Notes: generated by a model from the letters alone, not told the origin. Numbered from the stretch's first letter, positions 9,947-19,854 are shown. The stretch: 64,000 bases of DNA from Sphingomonas mali NBRC 15500 (GCF_001598415.1 NZ_BCYX01000011.1:1-64000), one strand, 5' to 3'. Made by a program: numbers and translations.

Positions 9947-11346
9947 CATGCCTCTCCCGCGTCGCGCACCGCCCGCCAGGCGGAAACGATCGCCTCCGCG
10001 GTCAGGTCCGCATCCGCCTCGGTCGTCGCCGACGAGCTGACCGACACGCGCATCACCCATTTGCCGTGCCATAGAGCGCCGCCGATCCAGGCGATCGCAT
10101 CGTCCTGCACGCGCTGCACCGTGGCGAGCGTTGCCGCGTCGTCATCGCCGAAGCGGAACATCACCTGATTGAGCTCGGGCGTCATCACCAACGCGATTCC
10201 CGGCTCGCCGGCGACGCGCTCGGCGATCCGGGTCGCGACGCGGCAACAGCGCTCGACCATCTCGGCTATCCCTTCGCGGCCCAATTGGCGGATCATCGCC
10301 CAGGCGGCGAACCCGCGTGCACGGCGCGACAGTTCGGGGACATAGGCCGAGGGGTCGCGCTCGGCGCCCTCGGCGGGCGGAAGATAGCTGGCGGAGATCG
10401 CCATGGCGCGGCGATGCGCCTCGGCATCGCGGACGATCGCGAACCCCGAATCGTACGGCGTCTGCGGCCATTTATGTCCGTCCGTCGCCCAACTGTCGGC
10501 GAGCTCGACGCCCTGGGTCAGGTGCGAGTAGCGCGGGCTGGCCTGTGCCCACAATCCGAACGCGCCATCGACATGCAGCCACGCGCCCGCCTCGCGGGCC
10601 ATCGGTGCGATTGCGGCGAACGGATCGCTCGCCCCACTATTGATCTGCCCAGCTTGGGCGATCGCGATGATCGGCCCCGGCGCCGCCTTCAACGCCGTCT
10701 CGAACGCGCTCGGCAGCATGCGCCCCGCGTCGTCGGTCGCGACCCATGTCACTCGCTTTGCGCCAAGGCCGAGATATTTGAGCCCTGAAAACACCGTGGC
10801 GTGCGCGTCGGCGCCGATCAATACGGTGATCGGCGGCGCACCGAACATGCCGTCGCCCTCGACGTCCCAACCGGTGCGGCGCAATACTTCGCTCCGTGCC
10901 GCGGCGAGGCACACGAAATTGGCGACGGTCGCGCCGGTGACGAAGCCGACCGATGCCTCGCCGGGCAGGCCGAGCAGCTCGAGCAGCCAGCGCGCCGCGA
11001 CTGCCTCGACCGCGCTCGCGGCGGGTGCGGCCAGGATATTGCCGGCATTCTGTCCCCAGGCGGCGGTCAGCCAGTCGGCGGCGACCCCGGTCGGGTGCGA
11101 ACTGCCAATCACCCAGCCATAGAAGCGCGGCCCGGTCGAGGCGCGGATTCCCGGCGTCGCTCGCTCGATCAGCTCGGCGATGATCGCGTCGGCATCGCCG
11201 CCCTGCTCGGGCACCGGCGCGTCGAACGCTGGCAGGATCTCGGCATAGGTCGCGGCGGGCGTGGTCTCCGCCGTGGCGATGCGGCGGCGATAGTCGATTG
11301 CCGCCTGGGCGGCGTGCATCATCGCGGTGAAGTCGGAGTCGGTCAT
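9946..11346 (-). CDS. PLP-dependent group II decarboxylase
   Basis: Protein of 466 aa in the aromatic-L-amino-acid/glutamate decarboxylase fold. The PLP lysine is about K292 in TDGHKWPQTPYDSG, the cofactor-stacking HVDGAFG is near 258, and GRMLPSAFE lies before it. Substrate (aromatic amino acid, tyrosine, or other) cannot be told from the sequence. The epimerase-like gene follows with an overlapping stop/start, an odd pairing with no obvious shared pathway. An SDR gene is upstream on the same strand about 58 bp away. Confidence 0.9.
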   Translation of the reverse strand: MTDSDFTAMMHAAQAAIDYRRRIATAETTPAATYAEILPAFDAPVPEQGGDADAIIAELIERATPGIRASTGPRFYGWVIGSSHPTGVAADWLTAAWGQNAGNILAAPAASAVEAVAARWLLELLGLPGEASVGFVTGATVANFVCLAAARSEVLRRTGWDVEGDGMFGAPPITVLIGADAHATVFSGLKYLGLGAKRVTWVATDDAGRMLPSAFETALKAAPGPIIAIAQAGQINSGASDPFAAIAPMAREAGAWLHVDGAFGLWAQASPRYSHLTQGVELADSWATDGHKWPQTPYDSGFAIVRDAEAHRRAMAISASYLPPAEGAERDPSAYVPELSRRARGFAAWAMIRQLGREGIAEMVERCCRVATRIAERVAGEPGIALVMTPELNQVMFRFGDDDAATLATVQRVQDDAIAWIGGALWHGKWVMRVSVSSSATTEADADLTAEAIVSAWRAVRDAGEA

Positions 11347-11404
11347 CCCGCCCGTGTCGTTGCGCTGGCGATCCGGCGCAACCCGAAACCTGCGCGCGAA
11401 ACCT

Positions 11405-12151
11405 TCAGCCGCGCGCGACCTGGAACCCGGCGAAGGACTGGCTGACGGGCATCAGCTCGATCGTGTTGATGTTGAGGTGCGGCGGCAGCTGGGCGACCCA
11501 TAGCAGCGTGTTCGCGATATCCTCGCCGGTCATCGGATTGGCGCCGCCATAGAGCTTGTCCGATGCTTCCTGGTTGCCCTCGGTGCGGACCAGGGTGAAT
11601 TCGGTCTCGACCATACCCGGCTCGATCGAGGTCACGCGTACCCCGGTACCGGCGAGGTCCGAGCGCAGCCCCAGGCTGAACTGGTGCACGAATGCCTTGG
11701 TGCCGCCATACACATTGCCGCCGGTATAGGGATAGGTCGCCGCGACCGACGAGATGTTGATGATCGCGCCCTTGCGCTCGACCAAGGCGGGCAGCAGCTT
11801 GCGCGTCAGCGACACCAGAGCGGTGACATTGGTGTCGATCATTGTCTTCCATTGATCGAGCGAGGCGGACTGCGCCGGCGCGGTGCCAAGCGCGAGCCCG
11901 GCATTGTTGATCAACAGGTCGATCGCGCTGAACTCGGCCGGTAGCGCGTCGAGCGCCGCGTCGCGCGCGGCCTCGTCACGCACGTCGAACACCGCAGGAT
12001 GCACCTTGTCGGCGCCAAGCTCGGCGACCAGCGCATCGAGCCGTTCCTTGCGCCGCCCGGTCGCGATCACGCGCCAGCCGGCGGCGACGAACGCGCGTAC
12101 CGCCGCCTCGCCGATGCCCGAGGTTCCGCCGGTGATCAGGGCTGTTCGCAT
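11405..12151 (-). CDS. Short-chain dehydrogenase/reductase (YdfG-like)
   Basis: NAD(P)-dependent SDR of about 248 aa. The cofactor motif TGGTSGIG is at residues 7-14, NNAG near 85, the catalytic Ser in NISSVAA, and the YxxxK pair in VYGGTKAF. GRRKER after the second strand suggests NADP. It resembles YdfG-type 3-hydroxy acid/serine dehydrogenases. The start ATG at 12151 has GGAG 9 nt upstream. The frame extends to 12229, but that extension is translated from a palindromic repeat (12167-12235) and is not expected to be protein. Confidence 0.88.
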   Translation of the reverse strand: MRTALITGGTSGIGEAAVRAFVAAGWRVIATGRRKERLDALVAELGADKVHPAVFDVRDEAARDAALDALPAEFSAIDLLINNAGLALGTAPAQSASLDQWKTMIDTNVTALVSLTRKLLPALVERKGAIINISSVAATYPYTGGNVYGGTKAFVHQFSLGLRSDLAGTGVRVTSIEPGMVETEFTLVRTEGNQEASDKLYGGANPMTGEDIANTLLWVAQLPPHLNINTIELMPVSQSFAGFQVARG

Positions 12152-12166
12152 CGTCCGTTTCTCCAT

Positions 12167-12235
12167 CCGTTCGCCCTGAGCTTGTCGAAGGGCGTGTGTC
12201 TCCCAAACGTGCTTCGACAGGCTCAGCACGAACGG
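12167..12235. repeat. Palindromic repeat, GTTCG-CTGAG-TTGTCGAAGG family, intergenic copy
   Basis: A 69-bp element bounded by CCGTTCG and CGAACGG. The arms are CCTGAGCTTGTCGAAGG on one side and GTGCTTCGACAGGCTCAGCAC on the other, giving a long imperfect hairpin. A second copy of the same element lies inside pheT at 14023-14088. Here it sits between pheT and the SDR start. Confidence 0.85.
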
Positions 12236-12241
12236 GGCAGG

Positions 12242-14686
12242 TTAACCCCTAAGCGTTGCCCCAAGCTTCTCCGCCGCGGCGACGACTTTGTCCGCCACCG
12301 CCTTGAGGTCGGCATCGGTGAAGCTCTTGTCGCTCGGCTGCAGCGTCACTTCGATCGCCATCGACTTCACGCCGTCACGCTCGAACAGGTCGAAGACGCG
12401 CGCGGCGGTGATCGCGGCCTTGTCCGATCCGCGCACCGCACGAGTCAGCGCGTCGGCGGTCAGGCCGGCGGGGACGGTGAAAGCGAAGTCGCGCTTGACC
12501 GCTTGCAACGCTGGTGGCGCATAGGCCGGGCGCATGAAGCCCGACGACCTTTTGCCCGGAATCGCGTCCATATAGAGTTCGACCGCGGCGACCGGGCCGT
12601 CGAGGTCGAACGCCTTGGCGGTCGAGGGATGGAGCATGCCGAACGCGGCGAGCACGGTCTTCGGGCCCAGCCGCAACGTCCCCGACTGGCCGGGATGCCA
12701 GGTCTCGCCCGCGTCACCCATCACCTGGAGGTTGTCGACCGGAGCACCCGCGGCGGCGAGCAACGCCAGCGCTTCGGCCTTGGCGTCGAACGCGTCGAAA
12801 CCCTGCGCCTTGCCGCCTTGCCAGCCGCGCGGGCGGCGGTCACCCGCCAGCACCACGCCCAAAGTCGGACGCTCGGCCTCGGCGAGATAGCGCCGGCCGA
12901 GTTCGAACAGCCGCACGCTGCCCGCGCCGCGATTGAGGTTGCGCGCCGCCGCCGACAGCAAGCCGGGCAGCAGCGACGGGCGCATGACCTTGAGGTCCTC
13001 GCTGATCGGATTGGCCAGGCTCCAGGCGCCGCCGCCGAACGCGTCGGCCTCGGCCTGGCTCAGGAAGCTCCAGGTCACCGCTTCGTCGAGCCCGCGCGCC
13101 GCGGCGGCTCGCCGCAGCTTGCGTTCGAGTTTCTGCTCGGGCGTCGCGGTCGGGCGCGCCACGCCGGGCGCGCGGTCGAGCGGCACCGGCTGGACCTTGT
13201 CGATCCCCTCGATGCGGATGACTTCCTCGACCAGATCGGCCGAGCCGTCGATATCGCGACGCCAGGTCGGGATCGTGACCTGCCAGTCGCCGTCGACCGA
13301 GAAGCCGAGGCGCTCGAGAATGTCTTTCTGCCGCTCGGGCGCGACGGCGAGGCCGCCCAGCGTCTCCGCCCGCGACGGATCGTAGCCGATCGTGCGCAGT
13401 GTGAGCGGAGGTTCGCCCGCTCGCGTAATCTCGCTCGCCGTCCCGCCGCAATGATCGAGCACCAGCTTGGTCGCGATCGCCAGGCCGTCGTCGAGGAACG
13501 CCGGGTCAACGCCGCGCTCGAACCGCTGGCGCGCATCGCTGGTCAGCCCGAGCTTCTGCCCGGTCCGCGCGATATGGTCGGGGTCGAAATAGGCGCATTC
13601 GATGACCACGTCGGTGGTCGTCTCGGACACGCCCGAATGTTCGCCGCCCATGATGCCGCCGATATCGTGAACGGCGACATCGTCGGCGATCACCGTCATC
13701 GTCTCGTCGAGCGTATAGGTCTTGCCGTTGAGCGCCAGCACCTGCTCGCCCGCCTTGGCGCGCCTCGCGACCAGGCCGCCCGAGAGCTTGGCTTTGTCAT
13801 AGACGTGGAGCGGCCGGCCGAGATCGACCGAGACGAAATTGGTGATGTCGACCAGCACCGAGATCGGCTTCTGCCCGATCGCGGTCAGGAACCGGCGCAT
13901 CCATTCGGGGGCGGCGCCATTGGTCACGCCACGCACTTCCTGGCCGTAGAAGGCCGGGCAGCCCGCACTGTCGTCGGTCCGCACGTCGGGACCCGGGCCT
14001 TCGCCCGTGACCTCAGGAACTTCCGTTCGTGCTGAGCCTGTCGAAGCACGTAGCTCGCCACGTCCTTCGACAAGCTCAGGGCGAACGGGGGTGGGGTATC
14101 GATAGACCTGGGCGAGCGGCTTGAGCGTCCCCAGTCCCGCCGCGGCGAGATCGCGCGCGATGCCGCGCACGCCCATGCAATCCTGACGGTTGGGGGTGAT
14201 CGACACGTCGATCACCGGATCGTTGAGCCCGGCATAATCGGGGAAGGTGGTCCCGACCGGCGCGTCGGCCGGCAGCTCGATGATGCCGTCATGGTCGTCG
14301 CCCAGCTCGAGCTCGCGCGTCGAACACATCATGCCGTTCGATTCGACTCCGCGAATCGCCGAGACCTTGAGCTCCATGCCGTTGGCGGGCACGATCGCGC
14401 CCGGCAGGCCGAGCACGCCGACCAGCCCGGCGCGCGCATTGGGCGCGCCGCACACGACCTGGAGCGGCGCACCGTCGCCAGTATCGACGGTCAGCACCTG
14501 CAATTTGTCGGCCTGGGGATGACGCTCGGCGGTCAGCACGCGCGCGACCTTGAACGCCGCCAATTTCTCGCCGGGATTGTCGACGCCCTCGACCTCTAGA
14601 CCGACGCGGGTCAGCGCCTCGACGATGTCGTCGAGCGATGCCTGGGTGTCGAGATGCTCCTTGAGCCAGTTCAGCGTGAACTTCAT
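12242..14686 (-). CDS. pheT: Phenylalanyl-tRNA synthetase beta subunit, with in-frame repeat insertion
   Basis: Beta chain of the alpha2-beta2 phenylalanine-tRNA ligase, 814 aa. The N-terminal LNWLKEHLD start, an OB-fold tRNA-binding domain (about 40-150), the B3/B4 editing region after about residue 230, the central B5 region, and a C-terminal anticodon-binding FDX-ACB domain (about 720-814) are in usual order. ATG at 14686 overlaps the pheS stop (ATGA) and is preceded by GGGGGAG. Residues about 200-221 are translated from a 66-bp palindromic element (14023-14088) that keeps frame, adding 22 residues between the B1-side segment and B3/B4. This makes the protein somewhat longer than usual. 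The insertion is in a linker and should be tolerated. Confidence 0.96.
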   Translation of the reverse strand: MKFTLNWLKEHLDTQASLDDIVEALTRVGLEVEGVDNPGEKLAAFKVARVLTAERHPQADKLQVLTVDTGDGAPLQVVCGAPNARAGLVGVLGLPGAIVPANGMELKVSAIRGVESNGMMCSTRELELGDDHDGIIELPADAPVGTTFPDYAGLNDPVIDVSITPNRQDCMGVRGIARDLAAAGLGTLKPLAQVYRYPTPVRPELVEGRGELRASTGSARTEVPEVTGEGPGPDVRTDDSAGCPAFYGQEVRGVTNGAAPEWMRRFLTAIGQKPISVLVDITNFVSVDLGRPLHVYDKAKLSGGLVARRAKAGEQVLALNGKTYTLDETMTVIADDVAVHDIGGIMGGEHSGVSETTTDVVIECAYFDPDHIARTGQKLGLTSDARQRFERGVDPAFLDDGLAIATKLVLDHCGGTASEITRAGEPPLTLRTIGYDPSRAETLGGLAVAPERQKDILERLGFSVDGDWQVTIPTWRRDIDGSADLVEEVIRIEGIDKVQPVPLDRAPGVARPTATPEQKLERKLRRAAAARGLDEAVTWSFLSQAEADAFGGGAWSLANPISEDLKVMRPSLLPGLLSAAARNLNRGAGSVRLFELGRRYLAEAERPTLGVVLAGDRRPRGWQGGKAQGFDAFDAKAEALALLAAAGAPVDNLQVMGDAGETWHPGQSGTLRLGPKTVLAAFGMLHPSTAKAFDLDGPVAAVELYMDAIPGKRSSGFMRPAYAPPALQAVKRDFAFTVPAGLTADALTRAVRGSDKAAITAARVFDLFERDGVKSMAIEVTLQPSDKSFTDADLKAVADKVVAAAEKLGATLRG
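14023..14088. repeat. Palindromic repeat inserted in frame inside pheT
   Basis: This 66-bp element, exactly 22 codons, begins CCGTTCGTGCTGAGCCTGTC and ends with its inverse CAAGCTCAGGGCGAACGG. It belongs to the same family as 12167-12235. In the pheT frame it encodes [18 protein letters not shown] with no stop. The flanks are normal pheT, so it is an insertion that became protein, comparable in kind to the Rickettsia palindromic elements. Confidence 0.9.
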
Positions 14687-15759
14687 GCCCCTACTCCCCC
14701 GCTCAGCGTGGGCACGTCGAGCGCCGTGAAGCCGTAATGTTTGAGCCAGCGGATATCGCCGTCGAAGAAGGCGCGCAGGTCGTCCATGCCGTATTTGAGC
14801 ATCGCCAGCCGATCGATCCCGCAGCCGAAGGCGAAGCCCTGCCATTCGTCGGGATCGAGCCCGCACGCCGCGATCACCTTGGGATGGACCATGCCGCTGC
14901 CCAGCACTTCCATCCAATGGTCCGACCCGCCGATCACGCGCTTGCCGTTCTGGATCGTGTAGCCGACATCGACTTCCGCCGACGGCTCGGTGAAGGGGAA
15001 ATAGCTGGGCCTGAGCCGCAGCACGATGTCGTCGCGCTCGAAATAGGCCTTCAGGAAGGTCTCGAGCGTCCATTTGAGATGGCCGAGCGTGATCCCCTTG
15101 TCGATCACCAGCCCCTCGACCTGGTGGAACATCGGCGTGTGCGTCGCATCCGAATCCGACCGATAGGTGCGGCCGGGGGCGATGATACGGATCGGCGGCT
15201 GCTGGTTGACCATCGTGCGGATCTGCACCGGCGAGGTGTGCGTGCGGAGCAGCATCTTGCGCTCCCCGTCCGGCTGGTCGGGGAAGTAGAAAGTGTCGTG
15301 CATCGCCCGCGCCGGATGCGACTCCGGAATGTTGAGCGCGGTGAAATTGTGCCAGTCGTCCTCGATCTCCGGTCCCGTCGCGACCGCGAAGCCCAGATCG
15401 GCGAAGATTTGGGCAAGCTCGTCCATCACCTGGCTGACCGGATGGACCGTGCCGGCCGCCGGGACATCCACCGGCAAGGTCATGTCGAGCGTTTCGCCCG
15501 CCAGCCGCGCGTCGAGCGCTTCGCGTTCGAGCCCCGCCTTGCGCCCGGTCAGCGCCTCGCTCACCGCTTCGCGCAGCGCATGGATGCGCGGGCCGGTCGT
15601 CTGGCGCTCCTCGGGCGACATGCCGCCCAATGTCTTGAGCAATCCGGTCACGCTGCCCGACTTGCCGAGCGCCGAGACGCGGATGTCCTCCAGCCCGGCC
15701 AGATCGGCACTGCCGATCGCCGCGAGCAGGTCGCGCTGGAGCTGGTCGAGATCACTCAT
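14683..15759 (-). CDS. pheS: Phenylalanyl-tRNA synthetase alpha subunit
   Basis: Catalytic alpha chain of phenylalanine-tRNA ligase, 358 aa, a typical length. A helical N-terminal tRNA-binding region (about 1-85) precedes the class II core. Visible features are [11 protein letters not shown], motif 2 [19 protein letters not shown], the phenylalanine pocket [14 protein letters not shown], and motif 3 [17 protein letters not shown]. It is the first of the pheS-pheT pair, with a 4-nt overlap to pheT. The upstream GNAT gene overlaps its start by 8 nt, so all three are probably one transcript. Confidence 0.98.
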   Translation of the reverse strand: MSDLDQLQRDLLAAIGSADLAGLEDIRVSALGKSGSVTGLLKTLGGMSPEERQTTGPRIHALREAVSEALTGRKAGLEREALDARLAGETLDMTLPVDVPAAGTVHPVSQVMDELAQIFADLGFAVATGPEIEDDWHNFTALNIPESHPARAMHDTFYFPDQPDGERKMLLRTHTSPVQIRTMVNQQPPIRIIAPGRTYRSDSDATHTPMFHQVEGLVIDKGITLGHLKWTLETFLKAYFERDDIVLRLRPSYFPFTEPSAEVDVGYTIQNGKRVIGGSDHWMEVLGSGMVHPKVIAACGLDPDEWQGFAFGCGIDRLAMLKYGMDDLRAFFDGDIRWLKHYGFTALDVPTLSGGVGA

Positions 15760-16237
15760 CGTTCAATCCGATCGTCCATAGATAGAGGTCGCCGTCCTCG
15801 GGGTCGGTGCGCTCGCCGGTACGGGTGAAGCCGTTGCGCTCCAGCACTATTTGCGAGGCCCGATTGTCGACCCCGGTCTCCGCGGTCAAGCCGTCAAAGC
15901 CCGCCATGCGTACGATCGGCAGTAGCGCGGTGACCGCGCCGGTCGCGTGACCGCGCCCCTGGCGGCTGTCGGCGATGCCGTAGCCGATCTCCGGACGCTT
16001 GCCGTCGTGCGGGCGCGTGAAGCTGATCATCCCGACCGCTTCACCCTCCGCGACGACCAGCCACGCCACGTCGCCGCCCAAGGCCTCGCGGTTCTTCGCG
16101 GCGACGCCACGGATGAGCTCGACCACCTCACGAGGTGCCACGCCGCCCTCGCAGATTGCGGGCGCTTCCGCCGGCGCCGGGCCATCGCCCAGCAGCCACG
16201 CGAAATCGCCATCCTGCATTGCTCGTAATTCGACCAC
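15752..16237 (-). CDS. GNAT family N-acetyltransferase
   Basis: Acetyl-CoA-dependent N-acetyltransferase, about 161 aa. The acetyl-CoA-binding segment is [12 protein letters not shown], preceded by the strand EIGYGIAD and followed by [13 protein letters not shown], the usual GNAT order. GTG at 16237, with GGTGAGAG upstream, is the best start. The frame extends to a TTG at 16282, but that codon abuts a GC-rich inverted repeat. The acceptor is unknown; the RimJ/YjdJ-like C-terminal half suggests a protein or amino-acid amine. Its 3' end overlaps pheS. Confidence 0.8.
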   Translation of the reverse strand: MVELRAMQDGDFAWLLGDGPAPAEAPAICEGGVAPREVVELIRGVAAKNREALGGDVAWLVVAEGEAVGMISFTRPHDGKRPEIGYGIADSRQGRGHATGAVTALLPIVRMAGFDGLTAETGVDNRASQIVLERNGFTRTGERTDPEDGDLYLWTIGLNDE

Positions 16238-16282
16238 GTCAGTTCTCTCACCAGTAATCAGAAGACGCTCTGATCGTTTCAA

Positions 16283-16408
16283 TCCTCCCCCGCCAGGGGG
16301 AGGTGGCAGCCGCAGGCTGACGGAGGGGGCGGATTGCGATCAACCATCGGCGGTGCTTCCTCCCCTTCCGACGCGCTTCGCGCGCCACCTCCCCCTGGCG
16401 GGGGAGGA
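16283..16408. repeat. Long inverted repeat with perfect 25-bp arms
   Basis: Arms at 16283-16307 and 16384-16408 are perfect 25-bp inverted copies (TCCTCCCCCGCCAGGGGG followed by AGGTGGC). The ~76 bp between contain a second pairing, GCGCTTCGCGC. It fills the gap between rplT and the GNAT gene. It is the largest perfect inverted repeat in the window and looks like a miniature mobile or REP-type element. Confidence 0.85.
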
Positions 16409-16503
16409 TAAGCGTGCCAATCCCGCGCACCCTCCAGATCACCAAAAGAAAAGGGCGCCGGTGTTGCCACCGACGCCCCGTATCTTCACTCGCTACAGGT
16501 CGC

Positions 16504-16869
16504 TCAGGCGGCCTGGGGCAGTGCCGCCTTCGCCTGAGCGATGATGGCGGTAAACGCTTCCGACTCGTGCATCGCGATATCGGCCAGGACCTTCCGGTCG
16601 AGGTCGATGCCGGCGAGCTTCAGGCCGTGCATGAATTGCGAATAGGTCAGACCCTCGGCGCGGACGCCGGCGTTGATGCGCTGGATCCACAGACCGCGGA
16701 AAGTCCGCTTTTTGACCTTGCGGTCGCGATACGCATATTGCCCGGCCTTTTCGACGGCCTGACGAGCGATGCGGATGGTGTTCTTGCGGCGGCCCGAATA
16801 GCCCTTGGCCTGCTCAAGAATGTTCTTGTGCTTGGCGCGGGTGGTCACACCACGTTTGACGCGTGCCAT
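16504..16869 (-). CDS. rplT: 50S ribosomal protein L20
   Basis: Large-subunit protein L20, 121 aa, needed early in 50S assembly. The basic N-terminus ([16 protein letters not shown]), the segment GYSGRRKN, and the core [10 protein letters not shown] are characteristic. It follows rpmI after 14 bp, the standard order. infC, which often heads this operon, is not in the window. A 25-bp-arm inverted repeat lies beyond its stop, the likely transcript end. Confidence 0.99.
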   Translation of the reverse strand: MARVKRGVTTRAKHKNILEQAKGYSGRRKNTIRIARQAVEKAGQYAYRDRKVKKRTFRGLWIQRINAGVRAEGLTYSQFMHGLKLAGIDLDRKVLADIAMHESEAFTAIIAQAKAALPQAA

Positions 16870-16883
16870 ATCTGTCTAGCTCC

Positions 16884-17087
16884 TCAGTTCAGGCCGTACG
16901 GGGCCCAGGCCTTCACCGTCTTGGTGTCGGCGTCCGACAGCACCGTGGTGCCGCGGTTCTGGCGAATGTACTTGCCGTTGTGGCTGATGAGCCGGTGGCG
17001 CTTGCCGGCGACGCCGTGCTTCAGCTTACCGGTGGCGGTGAGCTTGAAGCGCTTCTTCACGCCGCTCTTGGTCTTGAGCTTGGGCAT
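16884..17087 (-). CDS. rpmI: 50S ribosomal protein L35
   Basis: Large-subunit protein L35, 67 aa. The start [15 protein letters not shown] and the segment GKRHRLISH are diagnostic. The ATG at 17087 is preceded by AAAGGACC on the coding strand. A much longer frame (to 17441) is open upstream but only reads through a repeat. It precedes rplT. The gene upstream is hisN rather than infC, with a repeat-filled gap, so the operon probably starts in 17088-17220. Confidence 0.98.
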   Translation of the reverse strand: MPKLKTKSGVKKRFKLTATGKLKHGVAGKRHRLISHNGKYIRQNRGTTVLSDADTKTVKAWAPYGLN

Positions 17088-17227
17088 TTTGGTCCTTTCT
17101 CTATGGCGATGCGCAAGCATGCCGCGGCAGCCCTTGATGGCCGGGCAAACTTCATCCGCATCGCTCGGAAGTGGGCGCGCATAGCCGTGAGTCCTTGGAA
17201 AAGCAACCTCGGCTTGTGGGTTTATGG

Positions 17228-17361
17228 TTCGCGCAGAGGCGCAGAGGGCGCAGAGATCGTTGGAAGAGTTGCTCGCCGCAGGCGCCCATGCGAATCGGTT
17301 GTGAAGAGGGAGCGGCGTTGCCGCTCGTCCTGCCTCGGCGCTCTCTGCGCCTCTGCGCGAA
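17228..17361. repeat. Inverted repeat, TTCGCGCAGAGGCGCAGAG family
   Basis: TTCGCGCAGAGGCGCAGAG near 17228 is matched by its inverse near 17341-17361, ending AAAA. The intervening ~90 bp carry AGCGGCGTTGCCGCT, a smaller hairpin. It occupies most of the gap between hisN and rpmI and ends only a few bases from the hisN stop, so it may terminate hisN. The remaining gap 17088-17227 has no recognisable feature beyond the rpmI ribosome site. Confidence 0.75.
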
Positions 17362-17364
17362 AAA

Positions 17365-18147
17365 TCAGTGGCCCCGACAGGCCAACGCCTCCAGCACTTC
17401 CTCGATGCGCGCCGGATCGCCTGCGGCGACCACTTCGCCATTGCTGGCCGCCGTCAGCGGGTCGCCCGACCAGTCGCACATCCGTCCACCGGCGCCTTCG
17501 ATCACCGGCACGAGCGCGGCGAAGTCGTGGAGTTTGAGACCCGCTTCGACGACGAGGTCGAGCCAGCCCGACGCCAAGGTGGCGTAATTGTAGCAATCGC
17601 CGCCGAGCACGACCGAGCGCACCGCCGAATCGAGATGTTCGAAGGCATGGAGCTGGGCATCGTCGAACAAGGCGGGCGAGGTGGTGGCGAGCAGTGCATG
17701 GCTCAACTCGCGGCACGTCCGGGTCGTGGCGGGCTTGCCGTTGAACAGGGTCGGGCGCCCGATCGCGCCGACCCAACGCTCCTTCAGGATCGGCTGGTCG
17801 ATGATCCCGATCGCCGGCCAGCCGTCGATCACCAGCGCGATCAAGGTGCCGAACAGCGGCCGCCCGGCAATGAACGCCCGCGTCCCGTCGATCGGATCGA
17901 GTACCCATTGCCGTCCGGTCGATCCCTCGGTCGTGCCGAATTCCTCGCCCGAAATGCCGTCACGCGGTGCCTCGGCAGCGAGTAGTGCGCGCATCGCCTG
18001 TTCGGCGGCGCGGTCGGCGATCGTGACGGGGGAGGCGTCTTCCTTCATCTCGACGTCGAAGGGCGCGCGGAAATGCGGGCGGATCGCGGCGCCGGCGGCG
18101 TCGGCCAGAGCCATCGCGAGGGCGATGTCGGTATCGGTGATGCGCAT
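17365..18147 (-). CDS. hisN: Inositol-monophosphatase-family histidinol-phosphatase
   Basis: Mg2+-dependent phosphatase of about 260 aa. Metal-site motifs are SGEEFG (about 80), [12 protein letters not shown] (about 93-104) and DWSGDPLT near the C-terminus. The overall pattern fits the HisN type of histidinol-phosphatase found in actinobacteria and alphaproteobacteria, which removes the phosphate from L-histidinol phosphate. A role as inositol or other sugar phosphatase is the alternative. ATG at 18147 ([10 protein letters not shown]) is preferred over the open extension to 18183. No other his genes are nearby. Confidence 0.82.
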   Translation of the reverse strand: MRITDTDIALAMALADAAGAAIRPHFRAPFDVEMKEDASPVTIADRAAEQAMRALLAAEAPRDGISGEEFGTTEGSTGRQWVLDPIDGTRAFIAGRPLFGTLIALVIDGWPAIGIIDQPILKERWVGAIGRPTLFNGKPATTRTCRELSHALLATTSPALFDDAQLHAFEHLDSAVRSVVLGGDCYNYATLASGWLDLVVEAGLKLHDFAALVPVIEGAGGRMCDWSGDPLTAASNGEVVAAGDPARIEEVLEALACRGH

Positions 18148-18205
18148 GGGGGTGGCACTAGGGTGAGTCCGACGGGGCGGCAATGGCGGAAGCGGGTGCC
18201 AAAAG

Positions 18206-18229
18206 CCCTCTCCCGCAAGCGGGAGAGGG
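18206..18229. repeat. Short palindrome, CCCTCTCCCGC family
   Basis: A perfect hairpin CCCTCTCCCGC-AA-GCGGGAGAGGG between the NtrC-like gene and hisN. The same arm appears twice at 27391-27539, so it is one of this genome's dispersed repeats. Confidence 0.65.
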
Positions 18230-18277
18230 GTTCAAAGCTCAGTTCCTCCCCCCGCAGGCCGGATAGGGGTTCACCCC

Positions 18278-19696
18278 TCACGCCGCGTTGTCGATGCCGA
18301 GTTCGCCGAGCTTGCGATACAGTGTCGAGCGCCCGATCCCGAGCCGCCGTGCCACTTCGGTCATGCGGCCGCGATAATGGCCGATGGCGAGGCGGATGAC
18401 GTCGGCCTCGATCTCTTCCAGCGGCCGCATATTGCCGTCGGCGCGGAATAGGGTGACGCCGCCCGAGGTCGCCATCTGGCCACCCGGGGTCGGCACGCGC
18501 GCGGTGCCGAGCGCGGCGATCTGCGGGAAGTCGGCGCGAGTCAGCGCGTCGCCCTCGCACAGCACCGCGGCGCGGAAGAGCGCGTTCTGCAACTGGCGGA
18601 CATTGCCCGGCCAGGCATAGCGGCCGAGCAGCGCGAGCGCGTCGTCGGTGATGCCGAGCGGGCGCAGCCCGGGCTGGTCGGCGATCCGCGCGAGCAGATG
18701 CCGGGCAAGTGCGGGAATGTCGCCGATTCGTTCGCGCAAGGGCGGAATCGTCACCTGGACGACGTTGAGGCGGTAATAGAGGTCCTCGCGGAACCGGCCG
18801 GCCTCGACTTCCTCGATCAGGCGCTTGTTGGTCGCGGCGATGACGCGGACGTCGACTTCCCGCGTGTGGCGCGCGCCGATCGGCTGGACTTCGCCCGATT
18901 GCAGCACGCGGAGCAATTTGACCTGGGCGTCGAGCGGCATCTCGCCGATTTCGTCGAGGAACAGGGTGCCGCCATCGGCATCGGCGAACTTGCCGATCTT
19001 GCGCTCGAACGCGCCGGTGAAGGCGCCCTTTTCGTGCCCAAACAGCTCGCTTTCGACCAAGTTGGCGGGGATCGCGCCGCAATTGATCGCGATCATCGGC
19101 TTTTTGCCGCGCGGGGAGGCGGCATGGATCGCCTCGGCGACGACTTCTTTGCCGACGCCGCTTTCACCCTCGATCAGAACCGGCACGCGGGCGCGTGCCG
19201 CCTTGGCCGCGATCGCCAATGCCGCGCGGAAATCGGGCGACGCACCCACGATCTCGTCGAAGCCGAGCAAGGCGGGAATCTTTTCGGTCAATGGGCGCAG
19301 TTCGCCGGCGTCGGTGCCGGCGATGACCGCTTCGAGCGCCGACAACAGGCGCTCGGACGCGAACGGCTTGACCAGATAATCGGTGGCGCCCGCGCGCATC
19401 GCGGCAACCGCTTGCGCGACCGAGCCGTTGGCGGTGAGCATCAAGATGGGGAGTTGCGGACGCCGGGCGCGTAATTCCTTGATCAGCGCCTCGGCCTCGC
19501 TTTCGGGGCCGAAACTGTCGAGCAGGATCGCGTCGAGCTGCATCCCGTCCTGCGTACCGAGCATGGCGATCGCGGTTTCTCCGTCGGGGGCGAACACCGA
19601 ACGCCATTCGCGCCGCGCGGCAATCGCCGAAACCAGACGGCGCTGCGCGGGTTCGTCGTCGATCAACATCAGGAGGCGCTGTCCGTTGCGCGTCAT
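18278..19696 (-). CDS. Sigma-54-dependent response regulator (NtrC family)
   Basis: Three-domain activator of 472 aa. The receiver domain (about 1-125) has the acidic pair in LIDDEPAQRR, a phospho-acceptor Asp in AILLDSFG, and the lysine in YLVKPF. The AAA+ domain has Walker A GESGVGKE, the sigma-54 contact loop GAFTGAFERK, and Walker B FLDEIGEMP. A Fis-type helix-turn-helix closes it (VARRLGIGRSTLYRKLGEL). It should activate sigma-54 promoters on phosphorylation. No histidine kinase is adjacent, so its partner and targets are unknown. Confidence 0.93.
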   Translation of the reverse strand: MTRNGQRLLMLIDDEPAQRRLVSAIAARREWRSVFAPDGETAIAMLGTQDGMQLDAILLDSFGPESEAEALIKELRARRPQLPILMLTANGSVAQAVAAMRAGATDYLVKPFASERLLSALEAVIAGTDAGELRPLTEKIPALLGFDEIVGASPDFRAALAIAAKAARARVPVLIEGESGVGKEVVAEAIHAASPRGKKPMIAINCGAIPANLVESELFGHEKGAFTGAFERKIGKFADADGGTLFLDEIGEMPLDAQVKLLRVLQSGEVQPIGARHTREVDVRVIAATNKRLIEEVEAGRFREDLYYRLNVVQVTIPPLRERIGDIPALARHLLARIADQPGLRPLGITDDALALLGRYAWPGNVRQLQNALFRAAVLCEGDALTRADFPQIAALGTARVPTPGGQMATSGGVTLFRADGNMRPLEEIEADVIRLAIGHYRGRMTEVARRLGIGRSTLYRKLGELGIDNAA

Positions 19697-19854
19697 CCCG
19701 CCCTCTTCTGCTCCCTGTTCATCGGGTAACCATAGGCGAAGGGGGTAAAGGTGAGCTTAAGCGTATGCGGGCGCTAACTTAACGCTTGCGGGCTTGAGGC
19801 GAAGGGCGGTGCTGGCTAAGACCGCGGCACAATCAGGGCGGAGAGAATTGCGGC

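Noticed and set aside
12152..12229. Longer N-terminus for the SDR gene
   Set aside because: Encoded by the palindromic repeat; the typical SDR start is MRTALITGG with GGAG upstream.
11999..14035. A 678-aa plus-strand frame opposite pheT
   Set aside because: Antisense shadow of a high-GC coding region; no ribosome site and a His/Arg-rich composition typical of such shadows.
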